Shown here: piece after piece, positions 18,510 to 26,600 of the stretch
How the letters are laid out: every line of letters starts with the position of its first letter
How positions within the stretch are numbered: the stretch's first letter is position 1
Origin: Chitinophaga fulva
Lineage (GTDB): Bacteria; Bacteroidota; Bacteroidia; Chitinophagales; Chitinophagaceae
Length of the DNA: 64,000 nt
NCBI RefSeq assembly: GCF_012927205.1
Contig: NZ_JABBGC010000001.1
Location: forward strand, 558,001-622,000
Reading direction: 5' to 3'
Position numbers and translations under genes: made by a program
The notes under the pieces: model-generated
Seen by the model: only the letters and a program-made list of their open reading frames with translations
What the model was told of the DNA's origin: nothing
Databases searched by the model: none

Positions 18510-19220
18510 CTATCTGCCGCCAAAGAGATAACCGACGGAAACACTGAATACACGGTTCTTGTCTTTGTTATCTGTACTGTTATCCTGCCCGGAGTAAACT
18601 TTGGCGAAACCGATACCGTACTGGGCACTGATCAGGAAATTGCTGACTTCGGCGCCCACCTGAATGTTACCGCCCCAGTCAAACCGTTTCCATTTATCAC
18701 GGCCACGGTTGGGGTCATTAGTAAATGGGGTATCATCATCCCATTTGATGCTGGAAGAACCACTGGTAGTACCTGCAATGGTAGTTACCTCATATTTGTT
18801 CTTGCCTGCTACCCCAAATGCAAAATACGGGCCTATACCGGCAAACAGGCTGGCGTGCTCACCCACCGGCAGTTTGGCAACAAAGTTTAAGGGCACTTCT
18901 ATGTAAGATGGATTCTGGGTGTAGTTAGCGTAAGGACTGGTAATCGTAACGTTGTTCTTGTCACCTATTTCGGATTTTGTTCCCTTAGTGGTGTAAAACA
19001 CTCCTGGCTGAAAAGACAAAATGCGGGGCACCAGCGGCAAATCCGCTATGACACCGACATTGAAGCCGGACAGACTTTTTGCATCTTTCGTACTACCGTC
19101 ATTGCTGGTAGTGATGTTAGAAAGGTTCCATCCACCTTTAACGCCTACACGGGCTTGCGACATCGCGGCCAATGATAAGGTCATCGCTGCAAAGGACAGG
19201 AAAATCGTCTTCTTGGTCAT
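18510..19220 (-). CDS. Outer-membrane beta-barrel protein, third of three tandem paralogues
   Basis: 236 aa with a signal peptide ending at AAMSQ (about residue 22). The mature protein has ARVGVKGGWNLSNIT, GFNVGVIADLPLVP, YIEVPLNFVAKLPVG, AGIGPYFAFGVAG and a C-terminal VSVGYLFGGR. This is the closest of the three to the classical PorT-family N-terminus GVKGGWN. The ordered occurrence of the same blocks in the next two genes downstream supports tandem duplication. The function is not known. Confidence 0.88.
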   Translation of the reverse strand: MTKKTIFLSFAAMTLSLAAMSQARVGVKGGWNLSNITTSNDGSTKDAKSLSGFNVGVIADLPLVPRILSFQPGVFYTTKGTKSEIGDKNNVTITSPYANYTQNPSYIEVPLNFVAKLPVGEHASLFAGIGPYFAFGVAGKNKYEVTTIAGTTSGSSSIKWDDDTPFTNDPNRGRDKWKRFDWGGNIQVGAEVSNFLISAQYGIGFAKVYSGQDNSTDNKDKNRVFSVSVGYLFGGR

Positions 19221-19343
19221 AACCTAAAATTTTGATCCGGGCACCAAAATTCAAAAGGTATGCCAAAAGAATGTTAAAATATCACAAGTTATTGATTATC
19301 AGAATAAAACGAGGTATATATTCTACGTTCTACACTCAGTTTT

Positions 19344-20750
19344 CTACAACTTCGCAGCTGTGCTTTTTTGCCCTGAATGCTCCAGGAAATCGTTTAGTTG
19401 CTCTACAGCAAGCCGTTTGGCCACAATTTTTTTGTTTTCATCCAACAGGTATACTACCGGGGTACTATATACGTCGTATAGCCGGCGGTAGTTAGTGGAG
19501 TTATCCGGATCGAGGGCATGTACCCACCCGGAAAGGTGATGCTCTTTGATAAAAGACAGCCATTCCTCACGGGTACCTTCTGTCTTGATACCAATCATAG
19601 CCACGCCCTTATTTTTCCAGCTGGCATTAAAGGCAGAATCCAGCCGGGGAACCTCTGTTTTACAGTGCCCGCAGGTAGGGTCCCAGAATACCAGCACTGT
19701 ATACTTTGCTTTTGTTTTATAAAGGGAGACCGGTTTGGAGGCTGTATCTTTCAATTCCAGCGGGGCCGCCCGCTGACCGATAAGATTAGGCGCCAGCGTA
19801 TAGGCACGGTTCACAATTTTATTGAGCTGCTCGTCATTCAACCAGAAAGCTTCTCCCGGCACATAATATTTCTCTACCAGGTGGACAAATACGGCGTCCA
19901 TGCCCATATAAGGGGAACTTTCATAGTTATAGGTGAGCCACCACAGCACATATTTAAACGTCTCCTTGCTTTTACGCGTGCGGGCGATGAGCGCGTCACA
20001 ATCCGCAATAATGGAGTCCGGCATGTTCACCACCAGCTGGGAAAAATATTTCTTCAGCTTGGCTTCCAGTATTGGTGTCCTCACCAGCCGGTCCGTTGAC
20101 AGCTCTACATCGTCCCAATAATGTCCTTTGAAATAGCGATAGGCAAAGGTAGAGTCTTCATTTTCCGGCTTCTGTGGAATTTCCGGTTCTTTCATGGCCT
20201 TAAAAATAGCCGCCAGAATTGCTGCCGGGTGTTGGGTAATGAGTTCCTGCCGGTATTCCTGCAATTTTTTCCCCAGTTCCTGCTGCAGCGGGTACACCTT
20301 AGCGGAGTCAGCAGCAGTGTGGGCTGTTTTCAGTTGGTCAGTTATATTGCGGGTAAGCGATTCCTGCTGGAGCAGAAACCGGTTGTAGGCCAGGAACAGC
20401 TCATTGTCGGGAGAGCCTTTATAGACGGTTTTTCCAATCATGTCGGTCGTATCGATCGTGACACTGAAAAACTGCTGCTTGTCGATCAGTGTTTCCACAT
20501 ATCGCTGTTTGCCGGGCAGTACGATCAGGTAGATGCCGGGATACAGCGGTGTCTTCCCTTTCAGGACCACCTCCCCTGCCGGGTTTACCTCTGCCGAATC
20601 GGCCAGGTAGGTCGTCCGCCCCATATAATTGGCCAGAAACAGTTTTCCGCTGGTATAATTCTTCAGCCGGATAGAGAGCTGATAGCCCTGCGCATGCAGG
20701 TGCAGCTGGATAGAGAGTGCTGTCAGAAGCAGGAAAAATATCTTACGCAT
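19344..20750 (-). CDS. TlpA-like periplasmic thioredoxin with DUF4369 and DUF5106 regions
   Basis: 468 aa with the start at 20750 (MRKIFFLLLTALSIQLHLHAQ signal peptide). The longer frame to 20816 adds a second hydrophobic stretch. An N-terminal DUF4369-like beta domain (about 23-120) and a helical DUF5106-like middle (about 150-310) precede a thioredoxin fold (about 320-450) with the redox motif CGHC in DPTCGHCKTEVP and the cis-Pro segment STPVVYLLD. Such proteins reduce or isomerise disulfides, or support cytochrome c maturation, in the periplasm of Bacteroidota. The exact client is unknown. It is a single gene, divergent from rlmD. Confidence 0.88.
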   Translation of the reverse strand: MRKIFFLLLTALSIQLHLHAQGYQLSIRLKNYTSGKLFLANYMGRTTYLADSAEVNPAGEVVLKGKTPLYPGIYLIVLPGKQRYVETLIDKQQFFSVTIDTTDMIGKTVYKGSPDNELFLAYNRFLLQQESLTRNITDQLKTAHTAADSAKVYPLQQELGKKLQEYRQELITQHPAAILAAIFKAMKEPEIPQKPENEDSTFAYRYFKGHYWDDVELSTDRLVRTPILEAKLKKYFSQLVVNMPDSIIADCDALIARTRKSKETFKYVLWWLTYNYESSPYMGMDAVFVHLVEKYYVPGEAFWLNDEQLNKIVNRAYTLAPNLIGQRAAPLELKDTASKPVSLYKTKAKYTVLVFWDPTCGHCKTEVPRLDSAFNASWKNKGVAMIGIKTEGTREEWLSFIKEHHLSGWVHALDPDNSTNYRRLYDVYSTPVVYLLDENKKIVAKRLAVEQLNDFLEHSGQKSTAAKL

Positions 20751-20834
20751 AGGAATTGGTAACAATATGTAAAAATACGAGTAAAAAAGGTAACTGTGAC
20801 ATCCTTTTACGGCCACCGATTCATGATTTCCTTT

Positions 20835-20842
20835 TACCTTTG
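20835..20842 (+). promoter_or_regulatory. -7 element immediately before rlmD
   Basis: TACCTTTG fits TAnnTTTG perfectly and ends only 5 nt before the GTG start codon, so the transcript would be leaderless or nearly so if this element is used. Confidence 0.5.
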
Positions 20843-20847
20843 CAGCC

Positions 20848-22272
20848 GTGAGGAAAAAAAACGTAGTAATAGAAAAAGTACCTGTATCCGGCTATGCCGC
20901 GGAAGGTAAGGCCCTGGCAAGGCAAGACGGTAAAGTTATCTTTATTGAAGGCGGCGTAATGCCCGGCGATATTGTGGACGTACGACTGTCCAAAAATAAA
21001 AAAGACTGGGCGGAAGGCAAAGCCATTCATATACATAGTTACTCCGACAAGCGTATTACACCGTTCTGCCAGCATTTTGGCACCTGCGGCGGCTGCAAAT
21101 GGCAGATGATGCCCTACAGCCTGCAACTGGAGTACAAACAGCAACAGGTGGCAGACCACCTGCAACGTATCGGTAAGCTGGTGCTTCCTCCCATGAGCCC
21201 GATCCTCGGCTCGGCCCATACGGAGCACTACCGTAACAAGCTGGAGTTCACCTTCAGCAACAAAGCCTACCTCACCAATGAGGAGGTACGCGCCCTCAAC
21301 GGCGAAGAGATCCCCGTCCGTCCGGCGCTGGGCTTCCATGTGCCCAAGCTGTTCGATAAGGTGCTTGATATTAATACCTGCTACCTGATGCAGGAGCCGG
21401 TAAATCTTATCCGGAACACCGTCCGGGAGTATGCGATACAACACGAACTGTCTTTTTATGATATCCGCCTGCAGGAAGGGTGGTTGAGAAACCTGGTCGT
21501 ACGGCTGTGCACCACCGGAGAGATCATGGTCAACCTGGTGATTCATCATGAAGACAAAGAAAACAGGGTAGCCCTGCTGGACCATCTGTTAAAGACAGTA
21601 CCGGCCATTACCACCTTGTTGTATACCATCAACCCGAAGAAAAATGATTCCATTTTCGACCTGGACCCCAAAGTTTATTTTGGGAAAGGTTATGCGGAAG
21701 AAAAGTTGGAGGATTTTGTTTTCAAAATCGGCCCAAAATCTTTCTTCCAGACAAACACCTACCAGGGAGAAGTGTTATATAAAGTTACCCGTGACTTTGC
21801 GGGGTTGACCGGTTCAGAAATTGTGTATGACCTGTATTGTGGAACTGGCAGTATTGGTATTTTTGTATCAAGGCAGGCCCGGAAAGTGGTAGGCATCGAG
21901 CTGATCAAAGAAGCGATTGACGATGCCCGCGAAAATGCTGCCCGGAACCAGGTCAACAATGCCGAATTTTTTGCCGGCGACGTGGTGGACATCTGTGATG
22001 ACGCCTTTTTTGCTCATCACGGACAGCCAGATGTGATTATCACGGACCCTCCACGGGCAGGTATGCACGAAAAGCTGGTCAACAAACTGCTGGAAATTGC
22101 TGCCCCAAAAATCGTATATGTAAGCTGTAACCCGGCTACACAGGCCAGAGACCTGGCATTGCTGGATGCACTGTACACGGTGGAAAAGGTACAACCCGTA
22201 GATATGTTCCCGCACACGCACCACATCGAAAATGTGGTGTTACTGAAGAAAAGAGTAAATAATCAGCAATAA
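20848..22272 (+). CDS. rlmD: 23S rRNA (uracil-5-)-methyltransferase, RlmD/RumA type
   Basis: 474 aa from a GTG start. An N-terminal TRAM domain (about 1-60) is followed by the iron-sulfur Cys cluster in CQHFGTCGGCKW (about 72-83), the SAM-binding DLYCGTGSIGIF (about 330-341), ITDPPRAG (about 397-404), and the catalytic Cys in YVSCNPATQARDL (about 425-437). It methylates U1939-type positions of 23S rRNA. Its stop codon is directly followed by the ATG of the rhomboid gene with no spacer, so translation may be coupled. Confidence 0.92.
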   Translation: MRKKNVVIEKVPVSGYAAEGKALARQDGKVIFIEGGVMPGDIVDVRLSKNKKDWAEGKAIHIHSYSDKRITPFCQHFGTCGGCKWQMMPYSLQLEYKQQQVADHLQRIGKLVLPPMSPILGSAHTEHYRNKLEFTFSNKAYLTNEEVRALNGEEIPVRPALGFHVPKLFDKVLDINTCYLMQEPVNLIRNTVREYAIQHELSFYDIRLQEGWLRNLVVRLCTTGEIMVNLVIHHEDKENRVALLDHLLKTVPAITTLLYTINPKKNDSIFDLDPKVYFGKGYAEEKLEDFVFKIGPKSFFQTNTYQGEVLYKVTRDFAGLTGSEIVYDLYCGTGSIGIFVSRQARKVVGIELIKEAIDDARENAARNQVNNAEFFAGDVVDICDDAFFAHHGQPDVIITDPPRAGMHEKLVNKLLEIAAPKIVYVSCNPATQARDLALLDALYTVEKVQPVDMFPHTHHIENVVLLKKRVNNQQ

Positions 22273-23097
22273 ATGAACGAGTACAGGCCCGGAAAATTTC
22301 AGTTTTTACCCCTTGTGATCAAGAATCTGATGATCATTAACGGGTTGGTTTGGTTGGTTCAGGTTACCCTCCTCAAGCGGTACGGGTATGATATGAACGA
22401 CCTTTTTGCCCTTCATTACTGGGGGTCACCGGGATTCCGGCCTCATCAGTTCATTACCCACCTGTTCATGCACTCTACCAGTGATCCCTGGCATTTGCTG
22501 ATGAACATGTTTACCCTCTGGATGTTTGGTTCCACGCTGGAAAACCGGTGGGGCTCCAAACGGTTCCTTATTTTCTATATCATCTGCGGTATTGGCGCAT
22601 CCTTGTGTTACATGGGCGTGCTCACCTATGAAAACATGACATTGGCCAAATATGCCAATGCATTCCTGAACGATCCTTCCTTCAACAATTTCGTGGCGCT
22701 GGACCGCAAGTTCCATCTGGACAATGCCAATGTGAGCATGCAGGATATGAAGGAAGCCATTGCACAAGGCAATCAGTTTGCCATTGACATGGCTAAGATC
22801 TATGTGAAACAATACATGCTCAACTATAGCAACAGTATCGTGGTAGGTGCTTCCGGCGCAGTATACGGTATCCTGTTTGCCTTTGGTTACCTGTTTCCCA
22901 ATGCTACCATCTTCCTGTATTTCTTCCCAGTAAAAGCCAAATACTTTGTGGCTTTTATGATCCTTACGGAGGTCTGGGCCGGTATACAAAACGCACCGGA
23001 CGATAATGTGGCACACTTCGCCCACCTGGGCGGCGCACTTTTTGCGTACCTTTTGCTCAGGGGCTGGAATAAAAGGCACCGATCGGATTTTTATTGA
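22273..23097 (+). CDS. Rhomboid-family intramembrane serine protease (complete active site)
   Basis: 274 aa with about six membrane segments. The catalytic dyad is present: Ser194 in GASGAVYG and His251 in AHLGGAL. The oxyanion-side His74 and Asn78 (WHLLMNM) are also present. An unusual polar stretch of about 60 residues (about 125-185) lies between the second pair of membrane segments. Rhomboids cut membrane proteins within or near the lipid bilayer; the substrate is unknown. It starts on the base after the rlmD stop codon and is followed 47 bp later by a related but altered rhomboid. Confidence 0.92.
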   Translation: MNEYRPGKFQFLPLVIKNLMIINGLVWLVQVTLLKRYGYDMNDLFALHYWGSPGFRPHQFITHLFMHSTSDPWHLLMNMFTLWMFGSTLENRWGSKRFLIFYIICGIGASLCYMGVLTYENMTLAKYANAFLNDPSFNNFVALDRKFHLDNANVSMQDMKEAIAQGNQFAIDMAKIYVKQYMLNYSNSIVVGASGAVYGILFAFGYLFPNATIFLYFFPVKAKYFVAFMILTEVWAGIQNAPDDNVAHFAHLGGALFAYLLLRGWNKRHRSDFY

Positions 23098-23117
23098 CGC
23101 AAGACCTTATTAAGCCG

Positions 23118-23125
23118 TAATTTTG
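23118..23125 (+). promoter_or_regulatory. -7 element before the second rhomboid gene
   Basis: TAATTTTG fits TAnnTTTG, 19 bp before the start codon, so the second rhomboid can have its own transcript. Confidence 0.4.
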
Positions 23126-23144
23126 TATTGTAAATATTTGTACC

Positions 23145-24080
23145 ATGCATGCGTTGGAAAAAGAGAAAATGCCTCGTCTCTCCCTGGGGGAAGAACGGAA
23201 TATGGTCACCCAATTAGTGGTTGTTAATCTTACCATTTTTATATTCCTCCTTTTTGCCAAGGTGATTTATACCATGGAAATAGGAAAGGAAGGAGATGCC
23301 CTTTTCTATAAAAATATTTTGAACTGGCTGCGACTGCCTGCTGACCCGGCCAAACTGCTGGTGCGTCCGTGGACATTGCTCACCTCTCTCTTCACTCATA
23401 TAGAAGTCCTCCAGATATTCACCAATATGGTATGGCTGTGGTGTTTCGGCACCTTCCTGCAGCATATTGCCGGTTATCAGCGGATACTTCCCATGTACCT
23501 GTTTGGTGGCCTTATGGGCAACATCTTTTACATTCTTGGCGTTCAGGCCATTCCCGGCCTGCATATCCTGTTGCCAGATGCAGCCGTGATGGGTTCTTCT
23601 CCGGGCATTATGGCAATGGCTGCCGGCGCTACGCTGATTTCCCCGCGCTACCGCATCTTCCCGTTACTGGGCGGCGGCGTTCCCCTTTGGATCATTACAA
23701 TTGTATACGTAGGCCTGTCTATTGGCACCAGCGTGTCCAGCCCGGGCGGCATCGCCTATCTGGTGCAACTGTCCGGTGGCGCTTTAGCAGGACTGATGTT
23801 CATGTACAGCTGGAGAAAAGGGCATGATTGGGGCGCAGGTTTCAACCACCTGCTGTTTAAACTGACGCACGTTTTCCATCCGGCTTCACAACAGATAGAC
23901 CCGAACCATCCCAAAAGCGCTGCTAAAATCATAGCCAGACTGGAAAGCCAGCCATTTCGCAAGATTGGCCACGTGCCGGAACAACGGCTCAATGAGATTC
24001 TTGATAAGATCAATGAAATGGGGTTCGACTCTTTATCTCCGGAAGAGCGGGAAACCTTGTTGCGCGCAGGTGACAACTAA
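23145..24080 (+). CDS. Rhomboid-family protein lacking active-site histidines (predicted pseudoprotease)
   Basis: 311 aa with six or seven membrane segments and a cytoplasmic tail of about 70 residues. The tail carries a helical C-terminal region (RLNEILDKINEMG..LSPEERETLL) seen in Bacteroidota rhomboids. The nucleophile position is kept (Ser152 in MGSSPGIMA), but the dyad His is Gln208 (LVQLSGGALAG) and the oxyanion His is Gln90 (LQIFTNM, Asn94 kept). By analogy with GlpG this should not be a working protease. It may bind or regulate membrane proteins, perhaps together with the active rhomboid encoded just upstream. Family membership is clear; inactivity is inferred. Confidence 0.85.
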   Translation: MHALEKEKMPRLSLGEERNMVTQLVVVNLTIFIFLLFAKVIYTMEIGKEGDALFYKNILNWLRLPADPAKLLVRPWTLLTSLFTHIEVLQIFTNMVWLWCFGTFLQHIAGYQRILPMYLFGGLMGNIFYILGVQAIPGLHILLPDAAVMGSSPGIMAMAAGATLISPRYRIFPLLGGGVPLWIITIVYVGLSIGTSVSSPGGIAYLVQLSGGALAGLMFMYSWRKGHDWGAGFNHLLFKLTHVFHPASQQIDPNHPKSAAKIIARLESQPFRKIGHVPEQRLNEILDKINEMGFDSLSPEERETLLRAGDN

Positions 24081-24207
24081 GCATTTAGAGATTTTGAAAT
24101 TTTGTTATTTAGATGTTTAAGAATTGTTGACAAACAATTTGCTGATTAATGTAATAACTTACCAGCCTTAGACATCTAAATAACAAAGTCCCTAAATCCC
24201 TGAATGT
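24081..24207. repeat. Long imperfect inverted repeat (two 40-nt arms)
   Basis: Arms 24081-24120 and 24168-24207 pair at 33 of 40 positions, with a perfect central block TTTGTTATTTAGATGT. Most mismatches would be G-U in RNA. The right arm ends 3 bp before the ATG of the next gene. A related sequence lies at about 54290-54390. Confidence 0.75.
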
Positions 24208-24210
24208 TTC

Positions 24211-25272
24211 ATGAAGTTTGTTTGCTCGCTGTTGATTATAGCAGTACTGACCAGTGCCTATCTGCCCATGCTCAACCCCGGAAGCTTTTGGATCTCCGGA
24301 TTTGCAGCCCTGACTTTCCCCATCTTTTTTCTGATTTGCCTGTTAACATGGCCGTTCTGGCTATGGCGCAAGCATAAAACGCATTTCATTTACATCAGTA
24401 TTGCGATGCTGCTTTGCATCCGGCCCGCTTTAAACACGTGGGCGCTCCATTTGTCTCCGAAGGAAAATCTCACCAAAGAAGCCGGCAGCAAGGACTTTAC
24501 ACTCATGACCTACAACAGCAGCAGTATGGGCCTGCAGGCGTATAAAGTCAACCAGGAGCTCCGTTCCGCCATTTTTCAGCAGGTAGCCGCCGCATCACCG
24601 GATATTCTTTGCCTGCAGGAATTTTACACCAATGATAAGCCGGAGATGTCGCATAATATCGATACCCTGAAGCTGATCGGGCAATACCCTTATCACTATT
24701 TCACCCATGATCAGTTATCCTGGAACACCTGGCATTTTGGTATCGCCCTTTTCTCGCGTTATCCTGTTGCTGCTGCCATGACCATTCTCTGCGACAGCCT
24801 GGCCCAGGGCAGCGGGCGCAGTTTCCTGCAGGCCGACGTAGTGATTCATGGGGACACCGTGAGGATCTTCAGCGTACAATTTACTTCGTATATGCTTTCC
24901 CGTGACGAACTGCGGGGCAGGCAAATATTCAGTCTTGGCAGTAAAATGAAGGCCACCTTCCGGCGCCGGGCTTCGCAGGTAAAGCAGCTGGCCTCATTGG
25001 TAGCAGCCAGTCCCTACCCGGTAATAGTAACCGGCGATTTTAATGATACCCCTGCCTCCTACAGCTATCGCCACGCTGCGGCCGGATTACAGGACGCTTT
25101 TCTGGCAACGGGCCTCGGATGGGGCAGAACGCTCTCCTATTTGTCTCCCACCCTGCGGATCGATTATATTCTGCCTGACAAGCATTTCAGCATCGAAGGA
25201 TGCAGGGTACTAAAAATGCCGCAGTCAGAGCATTTCCCGGTTATATCCCGTCTGTCGTTGAAAAAGCATTAA
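24211..25272 (+). CDS. Membrane-anchored endonuclease/exonuclease/phosphatase-family protein (copy 1)
   Basis: 353 aa. Three N-terminal membrane segments (about residues 1-85) are followed by an EEP domain (about 92-350). Catalytic blocks visible are LCLQEF (Mg-binding Glu, about 134-139), VTGDFNDTPASYSY (about 273-286), LRIDYIL and the terminal SEHFPVISRLSL. The EEP fold covers nucleases, phosphoinositide phosphatases and sphingomyelinases, so the substrate is open. The domain probably faces the periplasm. The gene stands 30 bp before a paralogue with the same architecture. Confidence 0.88.
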   Translation: MKFVCSLLIIAVLTSAYLPMLNPGSFWISGFAALTFPIFFLICLLTWPFWLWRKHKTHFIYISIAMLLCIRPALNTWALHLSPKENLTKEAGSKDFTLMTYNSSSMGLQAYKVNQELRSAIFQQVAAASPDILCLQEFYTNDKPEMSHNIDTLKLIGQYPYHYFTHDQLSWNTWHFGIALFSRYPVAAAMTILCDSLAQGSGRSFLQADVVIHGDTVRIFSVQFTSYMLSRDELRGRQIFSLGSKMKATFRRRASQVKQLASLVAASPYPVIVTGDFNDTPASYSYRHAAAGLQDAFLATGLGWGRTLSYLSPTLRIDYILPDKHFSIEGCRVLKMPQSEHFPVISRLSLKKH

Positions 25273-25302
25273 CTTTATTCATTCAACAAACGTGGAAACG
25301 CG

Positions 25303-26445
25303 GTGCGATTCTTAAGACTATTTACGAAAGGCTTTTTTGTATTCATCAACGTTGGAGTGGTGTTGCTTTTTCTTGCCGCCTGCCTTGCACCGTATATTTC
25401 CCCGGCCTGGTTCTGGCCTATTAGTTTCATTACGCTGGCATTCCCGTTTTTATTGGGCTTGCTGGTGCTGTTTATGGCAGGGTGGCTGTTTTTCAACTAC
25501 CGTTATGCCTTTTTATCGCTCATTGCGCTGTTTCTTGGCTGGAAGTCTATCAGCGCCTTCCTGGCGTTTAACCTGCCTTCCGGCAATAAGGCGGCGCCGG
25601 CAGACCAAAGCCTGACCGTGATGAGCTACAATGTGAGCCAGTTTGGCCTGTACCGTGAAAAAGACAGTAAATATAACCGGCAGGCCATGTTTGCCCTGAT
25701 CAAAAAGCAGGAGCCGGACATAGCGTGCTTTCAGGATTTTTACACCTCTGAGCGGAAGAATGATTTTAATAACCGGGAGGATATTTCACGGGACATGAAA
25801 ATGCCGTACCGTTTCTTTTCGAGTGATTTTAACCGGAACGGGATGCAACACTGGGGTTCCATCATCTTTTCAAAATATCCTATTATTGCATCAGACAAGG
25901 TGAAAATGAGCATGGGGCCTCTGAGTGAAAGCCTGATTTATGCTGATATTGTAAAGGACGACGATACCATCCGCATTGTGAATATGCACCTGGAATCGTA
26001 TCGTTTCAATGAAAAGGACTATACTGATATCCGCAAAATCAAAAACCAGGAAGATACCGGCCTGGTGGCCACCAAAAACATCATTCAGAAAATGCGCGAG
26101 GCGTATATACGCCGCAGTCAGCAAGCCGATATTGTAGGTAATTTTATCCGGCAGAGCCCTTATCCGGTGATTGTATGCGGAGATTTTAACGATACCCCGG
26201 CATCATATACCTATTTCACGATCAAAGGCGACCTCCAGGACGCTTTCCTGAACAAGGGCTGGGGCGTAGGCCGCACGTTCAATGGGTTAGCTCCCACCCT
26301 GCGTATTGACTATGTGTTTGCCAGTACCGGTTTTAAGGTCAACAGCTTCCGGAGGATCATGTCCGACCTGTCTGACCACTATCCGGTCATCGCCAACCTC
26401 AGTCTCATGGGCAGCGGTGTGCAGGAAATAGAAGTAAACAAATAA
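25303..26445 (+). CDS. Membrane-anchored endonuclease/exonuclease/phosphatase-family protein (copy 2)
   Basis: 380 aa from a GTG start. The layout is as in the upstream copy: two or three N-terminal membrane segments (about 1-85), then the EEP domain (about 100-370) with MSYNVSQFG, ACFQDF (Gln-Asp in place of the upstream copy's Gln-Glu), CGDFNDTPASYTY, TLRIDYVF and LSDHYPVIANLSL. The catalytic His and Asp blocks are intact. The shared motifs show an old duplication. Such tandem pairs are probably periplasmic phosphodiesterases of unknown substrate. Confidence 0.88.
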   Translation: MRFLRLFTKGFFVFINVGVVLLFLAACLAPYISPAWFWPISFITLAFPFLLGLLVLFMAGWLFFNYRYAFLSLIALFLGWKSISAFLAFNLPSGNKAAPADQSLTVMSYNVSQFGLYREKDSKYNRQAMFALIKKQEPDIACFQDFYTSERKNDFNNREDISRDMKMPYRFFSSDFNRNGMQHWGSIIFSKYPIIASDKVKMSMGPLSESLIYADIVKDDDTIRIVNMHLESYRFNEKDYTDIRKIKNQEDTGLVATKNIIQKMREAYIRRSQQADIVGNFIRQSPYPVIVCGDFNDTPASYTYFTIKGDLQDAFLNKGWGVGRTFNGLAPTLRIDYVFASTGFKVNSFRRIMSDLSDHYPVIANLSLMGSGVQEIEVNK

Positions 26446-26525
26446 TATAATTATGAAAATGTTTAATATTTTGAGATCTGACCGATGTTGTTCCCGGACT
26501 TTTAACATACATCTGGAACAATATT

Positions 26526-26533
26526 TATCTTTG
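26526..26533 (+). promoter_or_regulatory. -7 element before cysS
   Basis: TATCTTTG fits TAnnTTTG, 67 bp before the cysS start codon. Confidence 0.5.
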
Positions 26534-26600
26534 CCCTCCACCACCGGAAAAAAGGCCTGTTGCCTGTAACAGGTCCCCCGGAAATTCTTAATTACAGCAT

